Under the pieces are notes generated by a model. That model saw nothing but the letters and a program-made list of their open reading frames with translations, did no database searches and was not told the origin of the DNA. Positions 26,071-39,610 of a stretch of DNA of 64,000 nt are shown here, in pieces. The translations under genes and the position numbers were made by a program. How positions within the stretch are numbered: the first letter of the stretch is position 1; the number at the start of each line of letters is the position of its first letter. The stretch is from Trochalopteron elliotii (lineage: Eukaryota > Chordata > Aves > Passeriformes > Leiothrichidae): NCBI GenBank assembly GCA_024734555.1, contig JANPWX010000064.1:1165990-1229989 (forward strand). The letters run 5' to 3'.

Positions 26071-29000
26071 GAGGATGCCATATGTATTATTGTAATGTTG
26101 AATTTTAACCACTGACAACTTGCTTGCATTACGGAAGTTCAGCCCAGGCTGTGTCAGGTTTCTTTGAGATGGCTATCCTTTAATCTTCTTTAGATCTTGC
26201 CTTCAGATTCAGGACAGGTATTCATGCTGTATTTTTTTTCATTGTAGATACCATATAAAAATCCTGAAATGATGCTGAGTTTTCTTTTTAAAACATAGGA
26301 ACTGGAAAAGAGCACAAATTAGCCATATTTTTCTCCATATTTTTTCATCCAGTAGTGACTTTGTTGCAGTCACAGTTAATCTGTTATCTAATTATCAATA
26401 AGTTAAAGAGGTCTGTATAGAATGTTGTGTAATGTACATTCCTCTCTCAATTAATGACAACATGGAATGATAATGGGGAGGTATTTCAACTATTTCTTTT
26501 ATGTATAATTCCCCGTACCTTCTTTATGAAACAGAAGTATAATAAAGACAGTTGAAACAAATATTTATTATTTCAGTGATTGCATTTTCTGGAGTGACCC
26601 ACTTGTGAGTGTTGCCCGTAGTGGAAACCCATGTGTGAGTGTACCAGCGGTACAGAATCGCCCACCCCTGAGAATGAATTGGCTTGTCTTTGTGGGGGAT
26701 CAGGGCCGTCTGCTCCTCACTACATCCAAAGAGTTAGTACTGCCTTATCCAGGCACAGACACACTTGTGAACCTCTAATGGAAGAACAGCTTTCATTTTT
26801 TTCCTCCTCCAGGCTGATAAACATGGCATGAAAAAATTTGAGGGATTCCCATTTATGTTCCCATATGACAGATTTGTACCACAAACATCCTTGCCTGCTG
26901 AGCACTCCTTGCCTGTCACTAGTTGTTTTGCTGCTGGCAACTCATCTTGACAATTTGAACTGACCAAAAAGCAGAGAAGTACCTAGTGTTTCAGATGTGA
27001 CAACTATTTTTTAATAACATTTTGATTATGTTCCAATTAATCATTTGTAAAGCTTAGTTCCATACTATCTGCACAGCAGACTTGAATAGCATAGATGAGT
27101 ACACTGATAGCTTTTTATCAAACACCATAAATCATGAGTGTCAATCACTTAGCACTTTGAATGTACAGTTACGTAAATAGTAAGTCTTAGTATTGCTATT
27201 CAGTTGAAAAGAAACTTAACCTAATCTTGCTGTTTCTGAATTATATAAATTCTTTAAACAAATCTCATAGATGCATTTTTATACTCTTGCACAGTTTCTT
27301 TCAGAGAAGTAAGGTTATACTTCTAACATTATGGCTCTGACAGCCTTACCATTATCCTACTATCTAAACATATTGCCAGCTTGAATTTTAAGGAACTGTG
27401 TTAGTAACCATTTCTGTAGTGATGCGTCATTTGAAGCACATATGCAAAAGCTATCTTTAGATTTTGAGCCAGAAGTATACAGCTAGTGTCTCAAAACACT
27501 ACATCATACAGCTTAAATACACTCAAGTATATATTTTATGCTTTTTGACTGCAACAAATACTGATCAGGAATGTGTAGTAGAGTAACCTTTGGAGAATCA
27601 GAATTATAAGTTTAGGCTGTTCTAAATAATTAATTTTGTGATGCAGTAGTTGCCAGTGTTGAAAAGAACTATGATTTCCCAATTTTTACTCTTACTTTTC
27701 TGCTCTTCATAACCCAAATAATTTGAATTGTTGTTCTTTCTTTCTTACAATAAGGATGTGAAAGAGCTCCTCTCAACCCCAGATGCATGAAAGCCTGTGT
27801 TTCAAACTTGTGGATATACACCTTTAATGAAAATATAAAGGCTTAAAATTAGGATGCCAAAAGCAACAATGCCAAGTTTGAATTAACTGAGTTAACCTTT
27901 TTGTGTTTCTAATTCATATTCTCTGTCAACAGAGATGGTTAAGAATTTAAGAAGACACATTTAAGAACTTGTCAACTGTCTGAAATATAATATGTAAACT
28001 ACATATTTAAAATATTCAGCAGTAGAGCCAGTAGAATTTCTGAAAATTTTTGTTAATCCCAAGCCATATCTTGCATTTTTTCCTCCCAAGTTTTCATGCT
28101 GCTAATACTGCCAATACTTCCAGTCACTAAAAAGTAAAGAATTATTCTTCCATACTAGTTTCTCATACAAGCTTGTGTCATTAATCCTGGCTTGCATTTT
28201 ATTTTGTTAAGAAATTTCCTTTAAAAAAACCCAAACGAATGGATCAATGGGTCAAAAGAAACTAAAATTTTGAATTTTAGTAAAACTGGAATTCACCTTG
28301 TTCTTTATGGATCCAGTTTAAAAAGTTGAAGATAAAAAAATTATAAAAAATTTGTTTGAACTTTGGTCCCATGAATGGAGGATGAAGAGGAGTTAGTCCT
28401 CAGACTATGCAAAAAGTGTCTGCAAAATTTAGTCTATTCTTTCCCCCTCCTTTCTTGTCTCTTCTGCCAGTCTCTCCCTTATCTAGCAATATCCTGACAA
28501 CATACTGCTTCCTTAGAGAAAATGGTGACAGGGACCTTCTGTGGGAAACTGTTACATAGGCTTGGGTTTGACAGGCTGGATGGGGCTAGGATGGGGTTTG
28601 CTGCTGCCTGAGACTGAAGAATTTATTTTGGGTGGAATAACCAGAGTGGACTGAAGCATGGGAAGAGCTGGGAAGCAAGTGTGCAGACAAAACACTGAAT
28701 TGTGTGCACAGAACTCAACTCTGTGGGGCAGAGAGAGAGAGAAGATTTGGCCTTCACGGCAAAGGGGAGCACTGTTTAAAAAGCTTGTAAACCTCTATGT
28801 ATAAAGGGAAAAAAGTATCTGTAGATATAAATATTTTATTCATTTTTCCTGTTCACTGTTGATGATACTTGTTATTTATTTAATCTTCCTTTCTTAACAT
28901 TTTAAATAAATATTTTTTGCCAAGAGAAGAAATCCTAATACAGCTCAGAATCCTAAAAATCTCATGGCAAAAACCAATATGGGGCACTGTTTTATTCTTG

Positions 29001-32000
29001 ACAAACTCCTCAAAGTTCCTTATGCCTGCTCAAGTGATCCAAGTCTCTTAAAACAATATCCTTAGTTATTGTGCAGGGTCCCTTCTTCTTTCTGTGGAAG
29101 CACATAAGTAGGCGATAATGCAATTAGTGCCAAATGGGATCTTCTGTGTCAGGTCATCAAGCATTTTGTTCCAAGTTTTGGGATAGAGTATCATGTGGAA
29201 AAATATGCCCTATTCAATTTGCCATTGCCTCTTTGCTAATTACTAATGAGCAGGTCATAAATTCTATTACTACAAGGATTTCTGTTACAGCAGCCAAACT
29301 GTGGTTAATTCAGCTTGATGTCATCTGCAGGCTGGACACCTGTAGTTAATTCTGAATCTTAAGATAGAAGTGTAAGCTGTGAAGCAAAAAAATCCAACTT
29401 TAGATTGGTTTCTTTTTATTGTGAGAGGTTTTACCTGTGTCCAGTAATCTTATTACTGTTCTTTTATTTAAGCATGTCTTATAACTTCTGCAAATGACAT
29501 TTTATAACTGGGGTTGTGTTTTGTTAATGTTGGTTCTCACTTTTTTTTTCTGTATTCTATTACAAAAAAATACTTAATTATCAGCTATATAAATCATATT
29601 TATCCTTAGCAGCACTATCTATTTCTGAAATGTTATTTTATGATATAACTGTGTAAAAGTTCCAGTGAAATTAATGTTGCACAGTCTGAAAATAATGTAT
29701 ATATTTGCATGCTTAGTGGGAAGATAGAGATATTTAGTCTTCCATCTTACGGACAGTTTTTTTTTAATGACCATGAATAGAGATACATTTTTTTTCTTAG
29801 TTAAACCTCCATCTTTACATTTTATTAGTTGAAATATAATTTATTTTCATTTTGATTGTCATAAATATGGAAAAAAGTATTTGTATTGCATGCAGTACTA
29901 TTTAAAAAAGAAAAAAGAGAAATAATGCTGAAGTCAGGACTTCTATTGATCTCTGTAGGGAACTTCAAATTGGTGGTTTGTTTGGTTTTCTGTGAATTGA
30001 TGTTGACATGTCTCTACTCTTAAACTATTTTTTACTAAGAAGTTATATTACGACTATATAAAAAGTATACATTATATTGTTATGGGTCTTTCCTTTACCT
30101 CACTGTTAATACTTGCATATTACATAACATATTACTGGGTTATTTGAAAAACAAAATCTGCTACAGATACTTGTAAGCAGCATTTTTAAGCAGTTTATCT
30201 TTAATCATGTAATATTAAGATGGCTAGACTGAGCTGATGTCTGTCTTCTTTTGTAGTCATTGAGGAGAGAGATACTCCTCCAAAGACTGATTCATCCCAC
30301 TTTAATTGTTACGTTCTGTTCGCTGACTTAACTCATCTGAAAGGCTTAGTTTCTTGACTGTAGCTGAGATTAAATTTGAGAAAATATATCCAGCTACTTA
30401 GAATTATCAAGAAAGAGATTTTCACAACAGGTGCTTGAAACAGCATTAGAAAAAATTAAAAAGCAATGTGCCAATGGAGTTTAGGTGATTTCAAAATAGA
30501 TAAAAACTTTGGCTTCTTTTGAGTCATATTTTTTTTAACTAAATATAATATCTGACATGCTAAATTTGGTTTCCAGGAGAGACAGTATGAGAACCAGACT
30601 TTTTTATGTTTATTATCTCAAAAGAAATAATGTTTTGGTTCCTAGGTCACTGATGTTTTTAACACCTAAAAATGCATCCACTACTTTTTTTAATAGTTGT
30701 GGTGGTGTTCAATAACCAGCAAAGTTTTCTGGCACCCCATCAGAAAGGAATAATGACTGAAAATTGCTGCACAATGTGTGGTGTGTAGATACAAATGCCA
30801 TTTTAGGGTGAGCAACTGATTACTTAATTTTGTATGCTTGGAAGAGTTACCAGTGAACACAGGTCTAATCCCAGAATGGAAGAAGGTATAGAAGTGCATA
30901 CTACAGCATGTATGATATTTTTTTTTATCATTTTAATAGGTAGTGTGTAGATTATTTAGGTTATTTCTATCTAATATCTCACATGGCAATGTAAGAATTA
31001 TTCTTAAGCATTTGGTTACATTTTGCAGTTTTCTGTGCCTTTCTCTCTGTTATCTGTTGCAATGGAAGTAGGTAATATTTTATTTCCATTACAGAATAGA
31101 GTATTTGGGCAGCTATGGTGAAGGTGAAATGTGTCTCCTACACTGCAGCATCGTGGTTAATCAAACTGCATATATTACTGTTTTTGACTTTAGCAGAGAA
31201 ACCCAGGTATTCTCACTCCTAGATCAGGCTATCTTCCTATTTGGTAGATAAATATGTCTATGTATGCTTCCAAAGTCAAAGGTTAAGTTAGAGTTCCTCA
31301 ACCCTTTTGAAAAAGGTGAAGATAAGGTGAAATGGCCAGTTAAAACAGCAAGTAATTAATTGAGTCTCTCTGTTAACAGGAAGAAGGTCAAGTGCACATA
31401 ACTATTGTGATTACACAGCCTGCATTACAAGCAGCTGAATCATTTAACCTGAGCGTGGTAGATTGGAATGCTGAGAAACAATTAGTTGTGATTGTACTTC
31501 AAATTAGTAGCTATACTTCCAAGTTATTGTAATATTTTGAGTTTTTTCAGGGTCCCTTGTCATGTTGTTTTGCAGTACCAATTAGTTTTATTGCTGTGAA
31601 ACATTTTATTTACAGTTTTCAATCATCGTCCTTTTTTTTTCCTTGCCTAACTGTAGCCAACTAGATGAAATTTAAAATGGTAATTTCTAATGAAGATGTA
31701 TTTTATTTTTTATTATTTTTTTACTTTTTCTTGTATATAATTCTGAAAGTTTTTCAGATACACAGTTTTAATTACCTGATCCTAAGTGTAGAAAAGATTG
31801 CTTAATTTTGTCATGTAGGAATCATACATCTAGTTAATACCGGGAAGAATCCATAGTTGTCTGCTGATGAAGATTAAATTATTTGTGGTATCCTTCCAAC
31901 ACGTATGAAAAACACTAAAATCTGATGCTGCTGATGTCTCATCATACAGTAAGGTTGCAATTCCATAGCATGCTGTAGATATACCAGGGAAAACTCAGTT

Positions 32001-32246
32001 GTTTTGAAATTATGCAGACCTTTATTATTTTCCCTCCAACTCCATCCTTAGCGTGTAGAAGATCTCTGCTAAATAATGTCTGGTACCAGGAGATAACACA
32101 ATGGATGTTTATTTACATGGAAGCTACTTTTTCACTTTAGCGAGTTACTTCCTGCCCTTCTTGAAAGCTCCAGACTAAGTCAGAATGTAGAGAGAAGGAA
32201 AGGAATGAAAGCCCATTAGAAAGGGAAAGGAGCAACAAGTGTGCAA
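26071..32246. other. IMMP2L: Intron, no gene seen
   Basis: Mostly AT-rich. Two GC-richer patches, about 26580-26960 and about 28500-28790, contain short open frames on both strands (77 codons or fewer) but no recognisable protein family or repeat. T-runs occur near 29540-29550 and 29758-29766. No RNA gene was recognised. Confidence 0.55.
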
Positions 32247-32360
32247 GAATCACAGAATCATTGAGAGTCCAACTCTTGACCGAACACCACTTTACTGACT
32301 AGACCGTACCACAGAGTGCCACATCCACTTGTTTCTTTGAACACTTCCAAGTGCAGAGCT
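32247..32360 (-). mobile_element. CR1 LINE 3' tail fragment, reverse orientation
   Basis: AATCACAGAATCATTGAGAG followed by TCCAACTCTTGACCGAACAC and GAGTGCCACATCCACTTG matches the reversed 3' end of a CR1 subfamily that carries a GCCACATCTAC-like segment. It differs from the subfamily at 10217 and 16485. Only about 110 bp remain. Confidence 0.85.
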
Positions 32361-32890
32361 TGAGAGAATTGTTTACTTGCTCTAGCTATGGCTGTAAAAC
32401 AAAGTGTGTGACTCCTTTTCTGAGGCTTCATGCAGGTGTTCTATTCAGACTGTTATTTTTGTTTAGAGGTTGCTCAGAATTCACCAAGAAATTTCAAGTA
32501 AGCATTGATATGGGTTGTACAAAAATAGTTTGAAATGTAAGAAAAATAAAACACTACTTTTCCACCAGTGTATGATTGGAATCTATAATTATTATAAAAC
32601 ACTACTTTCAGTAAAAACAAAATGCTTTTTTGGCAGTGAATGATTTTGCTTTTTAACAGAGGTTTGACTAAGAAGTGTTAAAGTACTATGGATTTAGGAA
32701 TTAAAGGATGTTCCTAGAAGCAGTTTTCTTCATATTTTTAATTATTTCTTTGTACATGTTTTGCACTGGAGATGCTGAGCAAATCAAGCATCAGCAGGAC
32801 TTATGCCAACAGTTGGTGCAACTGCTGTCTTTAAATACTTAGTTTGTAAATTATGAGTGAAAAATGGTGAATATTCAAAATGTTTCACTA

Positions 32891-32922
32891 GACTAGTATT
32901 TATTAAGACTAGTATTTATTAA
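32891..32922. repeat. Perfect 16-bp tandem duplication
   Basis: GACTAGTATTTATTAA occurs twice in direct succession at 32891-32906 and 32907-32922 without mismatch. The lack of divergence suggests a recent slippage event. Confidence 0.9.
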
Positions 32923-34669
32923 GCCTGCTTCCTCAAATCTAGCCCAAAGAAAATCCAGGAGCATTTGAGGAACTGTTTTTGATGCTCTCATTATCTGCTA
33001 ACATTCTCAAAATCGCATATAATTTCCACATAATATTTCTGCTTGAAAAAATTGCCATTCCAATCTATTTCACTTTCTCTAAAGGTCAACCACAGTTTCT
33101 GGCCAGAAAGGGGTTCAAACATTGATACTGACAGGCAAGCATGGTCTCAAACAATTTTTGCAGTGTGGGGAATATCATTTGGAAAATGCCTCTTTTGAAG
33201 AAGCTGAAACACAAAAGAGAAAATGCAAATGACTTCATGACCTGCAATAAATTTCCAGCATTCAAACAAAAGGAAGGGCCTTAGAAATGTTTTATCTGAG
33301 CAAAATAATCACATGGTTTATTTCTCATTCTATTAGTAGAAGCTAAAATACACTTAAAGGTATTAATTCAGGAATAGGTTTTGTCAAGCAAACCTGGTAT
33401 GTTTTATCAGTAAAATTACAAAACAGCTAGATAAATATAATTTTGATACAGACTATAATATAGGTTTTTGGTTTCCTCAAGCATCCTTTTTACTGCCACT
33501 TTATATTTTGATCAAGAAATTTGCCTTTTGTGGAGTTAATGAGGGGACATTAGACAGAATGGCTAATGTTCAGCGGTGAGGTGTAGATATGGTTGGAGGC
33601 ACATTTGTGAGCAGTAATATTTCCAGCAGATTTCTGTGTCATCCAAGGGTAGGTGCTGATTTTGTCAATTGTCTTTGTAATCTTTGGCCAAGTGTGCAAG
33701 CAGTGCAGGGAAGGAGAGGGTAGCATGATGTGAATCCCATGGTTGGTGTTCACAAACATGCTGTATAGAATGTGAAGTGCAAGTAGTGATCTAAACTTTA
33801 TTGTTTCATTGTTTTAGCAAGCAGTTTATTCAGAGAAGGGTTAATTGTCACTTTTGGTACCTTTTCAGCACCAGCTCCTAGCATGAAATGCATGAGCTTT
33901 TTGCCTGACTATACAAAAATAAATGGAATGTTAAGAAACAGAAAAGGTTTTTTTTTGATTGAGCCAGTAAATAAGGCCATGTTGCTCTACTTAATTATTA
34001 CTAAGCACAGTAATAATACAAGCTGAATTATGCTAGATTCCCATGTGTGCTAAGAAGAAAAAGAAAATATTGGAGGAGTTGGAAAAATATTAACAAAAAG
34101 GGGTCCCAGAACTGCAAAACTATGTGCTAAGAAGTTTTGGCAATTCTACCTGATGAATCCAAGAGAAATTTAAGAACTGATGTACCCAAATTGTTCTTCA
34201 TGAAGAAGAAATAAGATGTTGAGGGGTTTTCTGCCTTGGAGGAGAAGGCATGAAATTGAAATTGAACTAGGATGAATTCAATTTTGAATGCAGATGCAAT
34301 TTCCTAAGAGCAAGGATAATTAAACTGTGCAGTAATTTCTCCAGCTGTTAGTCTCATTGCAACTCAGAATGTTGAGACATGATATCATAACGTTCTTCAA
34401 AAATGCTTTATAGTAGAGTTAGGTACTGCAAGAAAAACACAGAAAAAAAAATCCATGGGATACAACAGATAAATAAAATAATCAGTGTGGTTTCTGCTAG
34501 CATCAGAGCTTGCATCCATGACAAAATATTTTGTATTTTAAGATATTAACATCCTGTTTTTAGTACACTTGAATAAGACTAAAGGATATAGAAGTGAAAA
34601 AGAATTTGACTTAAGGCACCTCTAATGACTATCTAATTTACCAATGACTCAAGGCAGGTTAGACTCTGA

Positions 34670-35045
34670 ATCTGGGTCAGACTGCCCAGAGCTGTGTCCC
34701 ATTGAGCTCTGAGTACATCTGTGGTTTTCAGCCTCTCAGGACACCCTGCACCACTGGAATTTCCCTTGCTGCAACTCATGTTGTTTGTTCATCTCTGTTG
34801 CTGCGTACTTTTCCAAAAATTCTAGATCTCTAGTCAGCAATTAGATAGATGACAATAGCAATTGAACCCTTTGCCTGATTTCTGATCTGCACAAGCCCAA
34901 TTTCCTTAGCCACTGCATTGCATTGCTCTTCTGTTACTATTATTTCAGTGTCACTTTTTCTGGTTGTGAATACCTTTCTTGTACTGGTGGGTCCAAACTG
35001 AACACAGATGCTAAACCTGGTACTGGATACATTTAATGCAGTAAT
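34670..35045 (-). mobile_element. Possible old, diverged CR1 fragment
   Basis: TTGTACTGGTGGGTCCAAAC followed by TGAACACAGATGCTAAACCT resembles the reversed CR1 motif in which a 'gtactggg..cccaaaactg.acacagtactcca' pattern is usual. The preceding few hundred bases are similarly GC-richer than the surroundings. Divergence is high and no terminus is visible, so this is a weak call; it may be another repeat. Confidence 0.3.
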
Positions 35046-38000
35046 TCTGTACAAGAGAAATTGATAACAAAAGTGAAAAAAAAAAGCAAGAATAACATGT
35101 GTGAACATTTTTTCCATCACTGTTATATTACATGTTATTTAGCACAATATAGAAATTTTGTCATAAACTATGATGTAATTTGATACTACATTTTTATGAG
35201 ATTGACTATAAATTTATTCTGCATAAAGAAGCATGGAATTTAGATTAAAGTTATGGACTGGGAAAAAAGTTAAACAAGCAGATTAAAAATATTTTGGTTT
35301 GGAAAATATGTGCATATATTAAGTAAATTTCCATTCTTATACAATATTTAGAATTGTCTATGTTGGATCTGTTCTGTCATAGCTATGGTACTAGGAGGAA
35401 TGAAAGAATGGATATTGCTACATATTTACTACTGTACAGAGCTTGAGCATCAGCTACTATGCTGGCAACAGGAAGCAAGGATGAGCAACACAAAATAAGA
35501 ATGAGGTAGCTCCACTGTTTCTGTTTCCTCTTCCTCCAAGCATGTTTTTTAGGTAAAGCCACCAAAACCCTGCTGTGAGGTTCCCAATTCTTTAGGTATA
35601 TTAATGCCACTTATTCTGGACTCCATCTACATTTTAGTTCGTTTTCTAGCTATTTATTGGATCCCCAAATAGGTTGAGGAGAAGACAAGCAGCGTATTTT
35701 TCCTCCTGCATCAATCCTGGAAACTCCCAGAAGTGTAGACTCCAGCTGTGCTAGAAGTTTTGTTGAGAGAGGAATTCCTTTTTGGGAATGAAGAGCTCAC
35801 TGTGTCTGTGAGCTTTGGATCACAATGTTAGGCTGCGATCTCAAAAATTCTCTCTTATTCTGTTTTACAGAGTGAAATCCTTTCTAGTATCTGTCATTAG
35901 CAGTATCAATAGAAGCAGAAATTTTCGTTTTGAAGAAGATGGTCTTCATTATTTCAGTCTGTTTATATTACAACAACACAGTGTTAATTTCTTAATTGCC
36001 TCCATGTAAATGATGATCAAATCACATAAAACTCAATCTAAAGTAAACTGAGAATAATCTGAAGACAAAATTCCAGGCTGCTGCCTAAACATTTTCCTTC
36101 TATCTCATAAAAAGTGAAGTAATTTTCTAAGAGTAATATACATACTTATGCATATACATTGATAAATAGATATATATATATAAAATTTGAAAACTTTAGG
36201 CACTTTTCTCTGTAACTTTTTAATAAATGTCTGTTATTCATCCTGTTCTAGAAGATGCTAAGTTGGTATAAAAATTCCAATAATTTTCAAAGATTTAGCA
36301 AAAAATCTTTCCATGTTGTCTATGATAGTGGATGGGAAATATTAAGCACATGTAGATCATCAAAGTATCTAATTGAAGCTGTCCCTTTGAAATATATTGT
36401 CTGCTTTTTCATTGAGTTCACAATATCAGGTCTCTTTCTAATGTAGGTACCAAAAAAATCTGAATCTTTATTCGAGGAAAAAAAGTATTATTGTATGTTA
36501 TAGTATGTATTTAGTTGGACTGTGCTTCACTTATTTTGCTGGGATCTTATGACATTTTCTAAAAGCTTTCTCTCTGGAAAGGCCTGTAGGAACTGAAGTT
36601 AAGCATGACTTGCTGTGAATGCTCTTAAGAAGAATGTCCTTAGAAAATTCAAAGAATAAAAGGATAATCAAATAACACATACAAAACCAAGAAATGTTAT
36701 GAATTTTTTTTTATCAAGTGTTAATTATCTCATTGAGCAATTATTTAAAATTGGGCAGTATCCACTAGAGTAAATAAATAATCCAAGTGGTTTGAAAGGG
36801 AGAAGTTTTAGGAGTAGTATTGACTGAAATACTCAGTTGCTAAATATGTAAAGAGAAAGCTTTCAGGGGATTGTTACCATTTCTATCTGACAATCACTTG
36901 CTAAAAAATGGATTTTTCTGCTGGCTGTATCTTTTTTCTTGTTTTTCCTGGAGATTGTGCTTTGTAGTAGTGTGATCCCACACTTCTCTGCAGGATTGAA
37001 CACAGAAGACAGAAATGGCCTGTATGTTTTTGTGATTTCAATAATCCATGACATTCCACTGTTATGCTATACACCATTCAGGAAGGCATCAATATCCATC
37101 ACTTCAGAACCAGTCTCTCTTACCTCCTGGTTGCACACTGGCTCTTGAGAAAAACATTCTGCTCAGCTCTTGAAAATCCTTGGTCTAAAAGTGCCCATAT
37201 TATTGGCCAATTCAAGACTGCAAATCTGTCTTTTACAAGTTCTTTGCCATTTTAATGAATTATAATCAGTATGTTAGTATGAAGTTTATTTTAAAAATGT
37301 TCTGGCTTCCAATATTAAAAAAATATTACTCTTTCTTAATAATGTCTGTGAGGAATTCCTTGAAGTTTTCCTGATAAATTATGTGTTTGGTTTAAATATA
37401 TCATTGCTAGCAAAAAGGTAACTACTCTTAGAACAACTACTAGTATCTCAGATTTAGACAGATGTTTTTTCAAGGTCAGTAGAAATTTTTGCATATGGAA
37501 AGAAAATTAAGGTATAGGTCAGTAATTGAATTACTATATATATATTCTAATCAAGTGAAAATGCCTTCTGGGAAGTTGCTGACAACCTTGCTTTGAAAGT
37601 TAGGTATTAAACCAGAACAAAATTTTGAAAGTGCAAACATAATTTTTTTTTTAATTAAATCTTTAGGAAATGCACATTTCATCACATACATTATGCGTTA
37701 TCATTTCTATTGCTTAAATTTTACATGAAAATATTACAGCCTGAGCTTAAATTGATTAAAAATTAAATCAATTAGCAGTAAAGTAACTTAAAAATATTTT
37801 AAATTTATAACAGCTTGTAATAAAGGTATGTTGTCTTTTCATAGAATGTGATTTGGTTGAGAATAAACATGGTCAATGCTCAAATGAGTGCTCCATGAAG
37901 TAAGTGTTGCTTGCAAGGAGCAGCATCAGAAAGTGCTGTGGATATTCCACATGATTTAAATCATACGAGCATCTAAAACTTGATTAATTCCTCCCAAGAT

Positions 38001-39506
38001 TGACATAGAAAATATTATGAAACTGTGTGTTCCTACCTTAAGAAGGAACATGAAATGCAAGGCTGAACTGGAATGTACAACTATTCAGGTAAAATTAATG
38101 CTAAATAAAATATTACTGTAAATTAAATAATGATTTGGAACTTTGAGTGATGACTAGGGAATAAAAATACGGTCTTTATTCATGTTCAGTGTTCCTCATT
38201 GTTTGTTGAAAATAAGGTTTCTAGGCTTGGTAAATTGCAAAGGGAAGCTATTTGATATTTTGAAATTTTATTTCGTGACTGAAAGAGAAATTTATTTCAA
38301 ATGTATTGACATGCACACACAAGAAAAATATTAAAACCTCAAATTGATTTTAAAATATTTTGAATTGTTTTGGGCATAATATTAGAAAAAAAAACCCAAA
38401 TAAGTCTGAACCCATTTTTCTTTTCAACTATTGGAACTGGAAGTGAACCTCAAATGCCTTTAGTCATGCAGCAGTGTGGGCAAGCTTCTCATCCAGACTT
38501 AGCTCAGCTTTGCTTTTTAAAGAAGTGTAATCTTAGTGTGCTACCATTTGACCAGAGATGAGCTCAAAGATGGTTTTAGCCATGAAAACTGTAATATACA
38601 CCTCTGTCAGCAGAGTGTCTAGCAGACTGTACTTGAAGCCTTAATAGGGAGAACCCAAGCATCAGAAAATAAAAACGATTTGTTCCTTCCCTGACTTTTC
38701 TATGTACAAGCAGCAAATAAAAATAATATTTTTTTAATAACGTAAAGATATTCTTCTAAGTTTGCATAGTTAGGAAAATAAGTGAAGAGTAAAAGAAATG
38801 AGGTAAGGTATAAAGAAACAGAAAATTTGTGGAGCATATATATCCACATTAACCTGTAAAAACTGAAGTAGAATAACACTTTTAATAGTCTATCTAATAA
38901 TATGCATCCAGGAAGTTGGAATATTCAGGCTGAACATGCACTTTCATCTTTGCTTTCTCATATTATTATGTAATATATTATAATCAGAATCTATTCAATG
39001 AAAGATGCTATGGGAAAATAACTTTAAGTGAAAACAACGTATTCAGAAGCTGCAACTTTCAGAAAATTTTGCAACTTTGATTTTTAAACTTCCACAATTC
39101 CCTAGGCAAGGCTTACCTAATATATTGATAGATATTAATATAACATAGGAAGATTTTTTTTTCCTCCCAAACTGATTGAATGACATAAATGTTTAACATA
39201 TTTTTCCCCACAAATGATGGGGAATTCAGGTTTTAATACATTAATCTATTTGCAAAGTAACCTCCTCAATGATGGTGGGATGCTTTTTAATGTTCGGAGT
39301 GGTTTTTTTCATGATATGTTGATTATTTTGCTGTTTCTAAACAGGTCATCAACTGCATTTCAATGATGGTTTGCAATGACAAGGATTGCAGTAGCTTCAC
39401 TTCACTGTGGAATGTAGTCATTGATGCCAGCTCAAGGAGAACATGGAATCTTCTAATGACTTTCATAGTGTCTATTTCTTTCATTTTCTTAAAACAATGG
39501 GAATGT

Positions 39507-39538
39507 TACTAATTGTGTAACCTTATCCCCTGTCTCAG
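39507..39538 (+). promoter_or_regulatory. IMMP2L: Branch point, pyrimidine tract and 3' splice acceptor of the IMMP2L exon
   Basis: TACTAAT at 39507-39513 is a close match to the ideal branch-site consensus. Its branch adenosine at 39512 is 26 bases before the final G of the acceptor, inside the usual 18-40 base range. A C/T-rich run (CCTTATCCCCTGTCTC) follows and ends in CAG at 39536-39538. The position is fixed by the reading frame: the next base completes a split codon and the following codons match IMMP2L. Branch-site identity is inferred from sequence only. Confidence 0.85.
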
Positions 39539-39604
39539 GTCTCCTAGAAATCCTGAACAGAAGATCATTAAACGAGTGATTGCTCTTGAAGGAGACATTG
39601 TCAA
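39539..39604 (+). CDS. IMMP2L: Internal coding exon of mitochondrial inner membrane peptidase subunit 2
   Basis: IMMP2L is a signal-peptidase-like serine protease (Ser/Lys dyad) of the inner membrane peptidase complex, which trims presequences of intermembrane-space proteins such as cytochrome c1. The exon begins with one base (G) finishing a split codon. It then reads [19 protein letters not shown] plus IV, and ends with AA of a split codon. From memory of the human protein this matches about residues 81-101, nearly identical apart from Arg for Lys in the SPKNP segment. The lysine of the KRV triplet (39570-39572) aligns with the catalytic general-base Lys91; the nucleophile Ser43 lies in an exon outside the window. 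The 66-bp length is a multiple of three and both boundaries have the same phase (two bases before, one after), so skipping would keep frame but remove the catalytic Lys. No stop occurs in frame and flanking splice signals are good. A processed pseudogene is excluded because introns flank it. Confidence 0.93.
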
Positions 39605-39610
39605 GTAAGT
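39603..39610 (+). promoter_or_regulatory. IMMP2L: 5' splice donor of the IMMP2L exon
   Basis: The exon ends AA and is followed by GTAAGT at 39605-39610, a full match to the vertebrate U1 donor consensus on the intron side. The last two exon bases start a codon that would read Lys if the next exon begins with A or G, or Asn if it begins with C or T. Human IMMP2L has a basic residue here by memory, which favours A or G. Confidence 0.88.

Larger units (their letters stand above)
32361..39506. other. IMMP2L: Intron upstream of the exon, no gene seen
   Basis: AT-rich sequence with only chance-length open frames. A possible old CR1 piece at about 34670-35045 is listed separately. The last kilobase before the exon shows no other candidate exon: I looked for frames matching the preceding IMMP2L segment, which ends in a Gly-Asp-Ile-Val motif, and found none. 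The preceding exon must lie left of the window. Confidence 0.6.
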
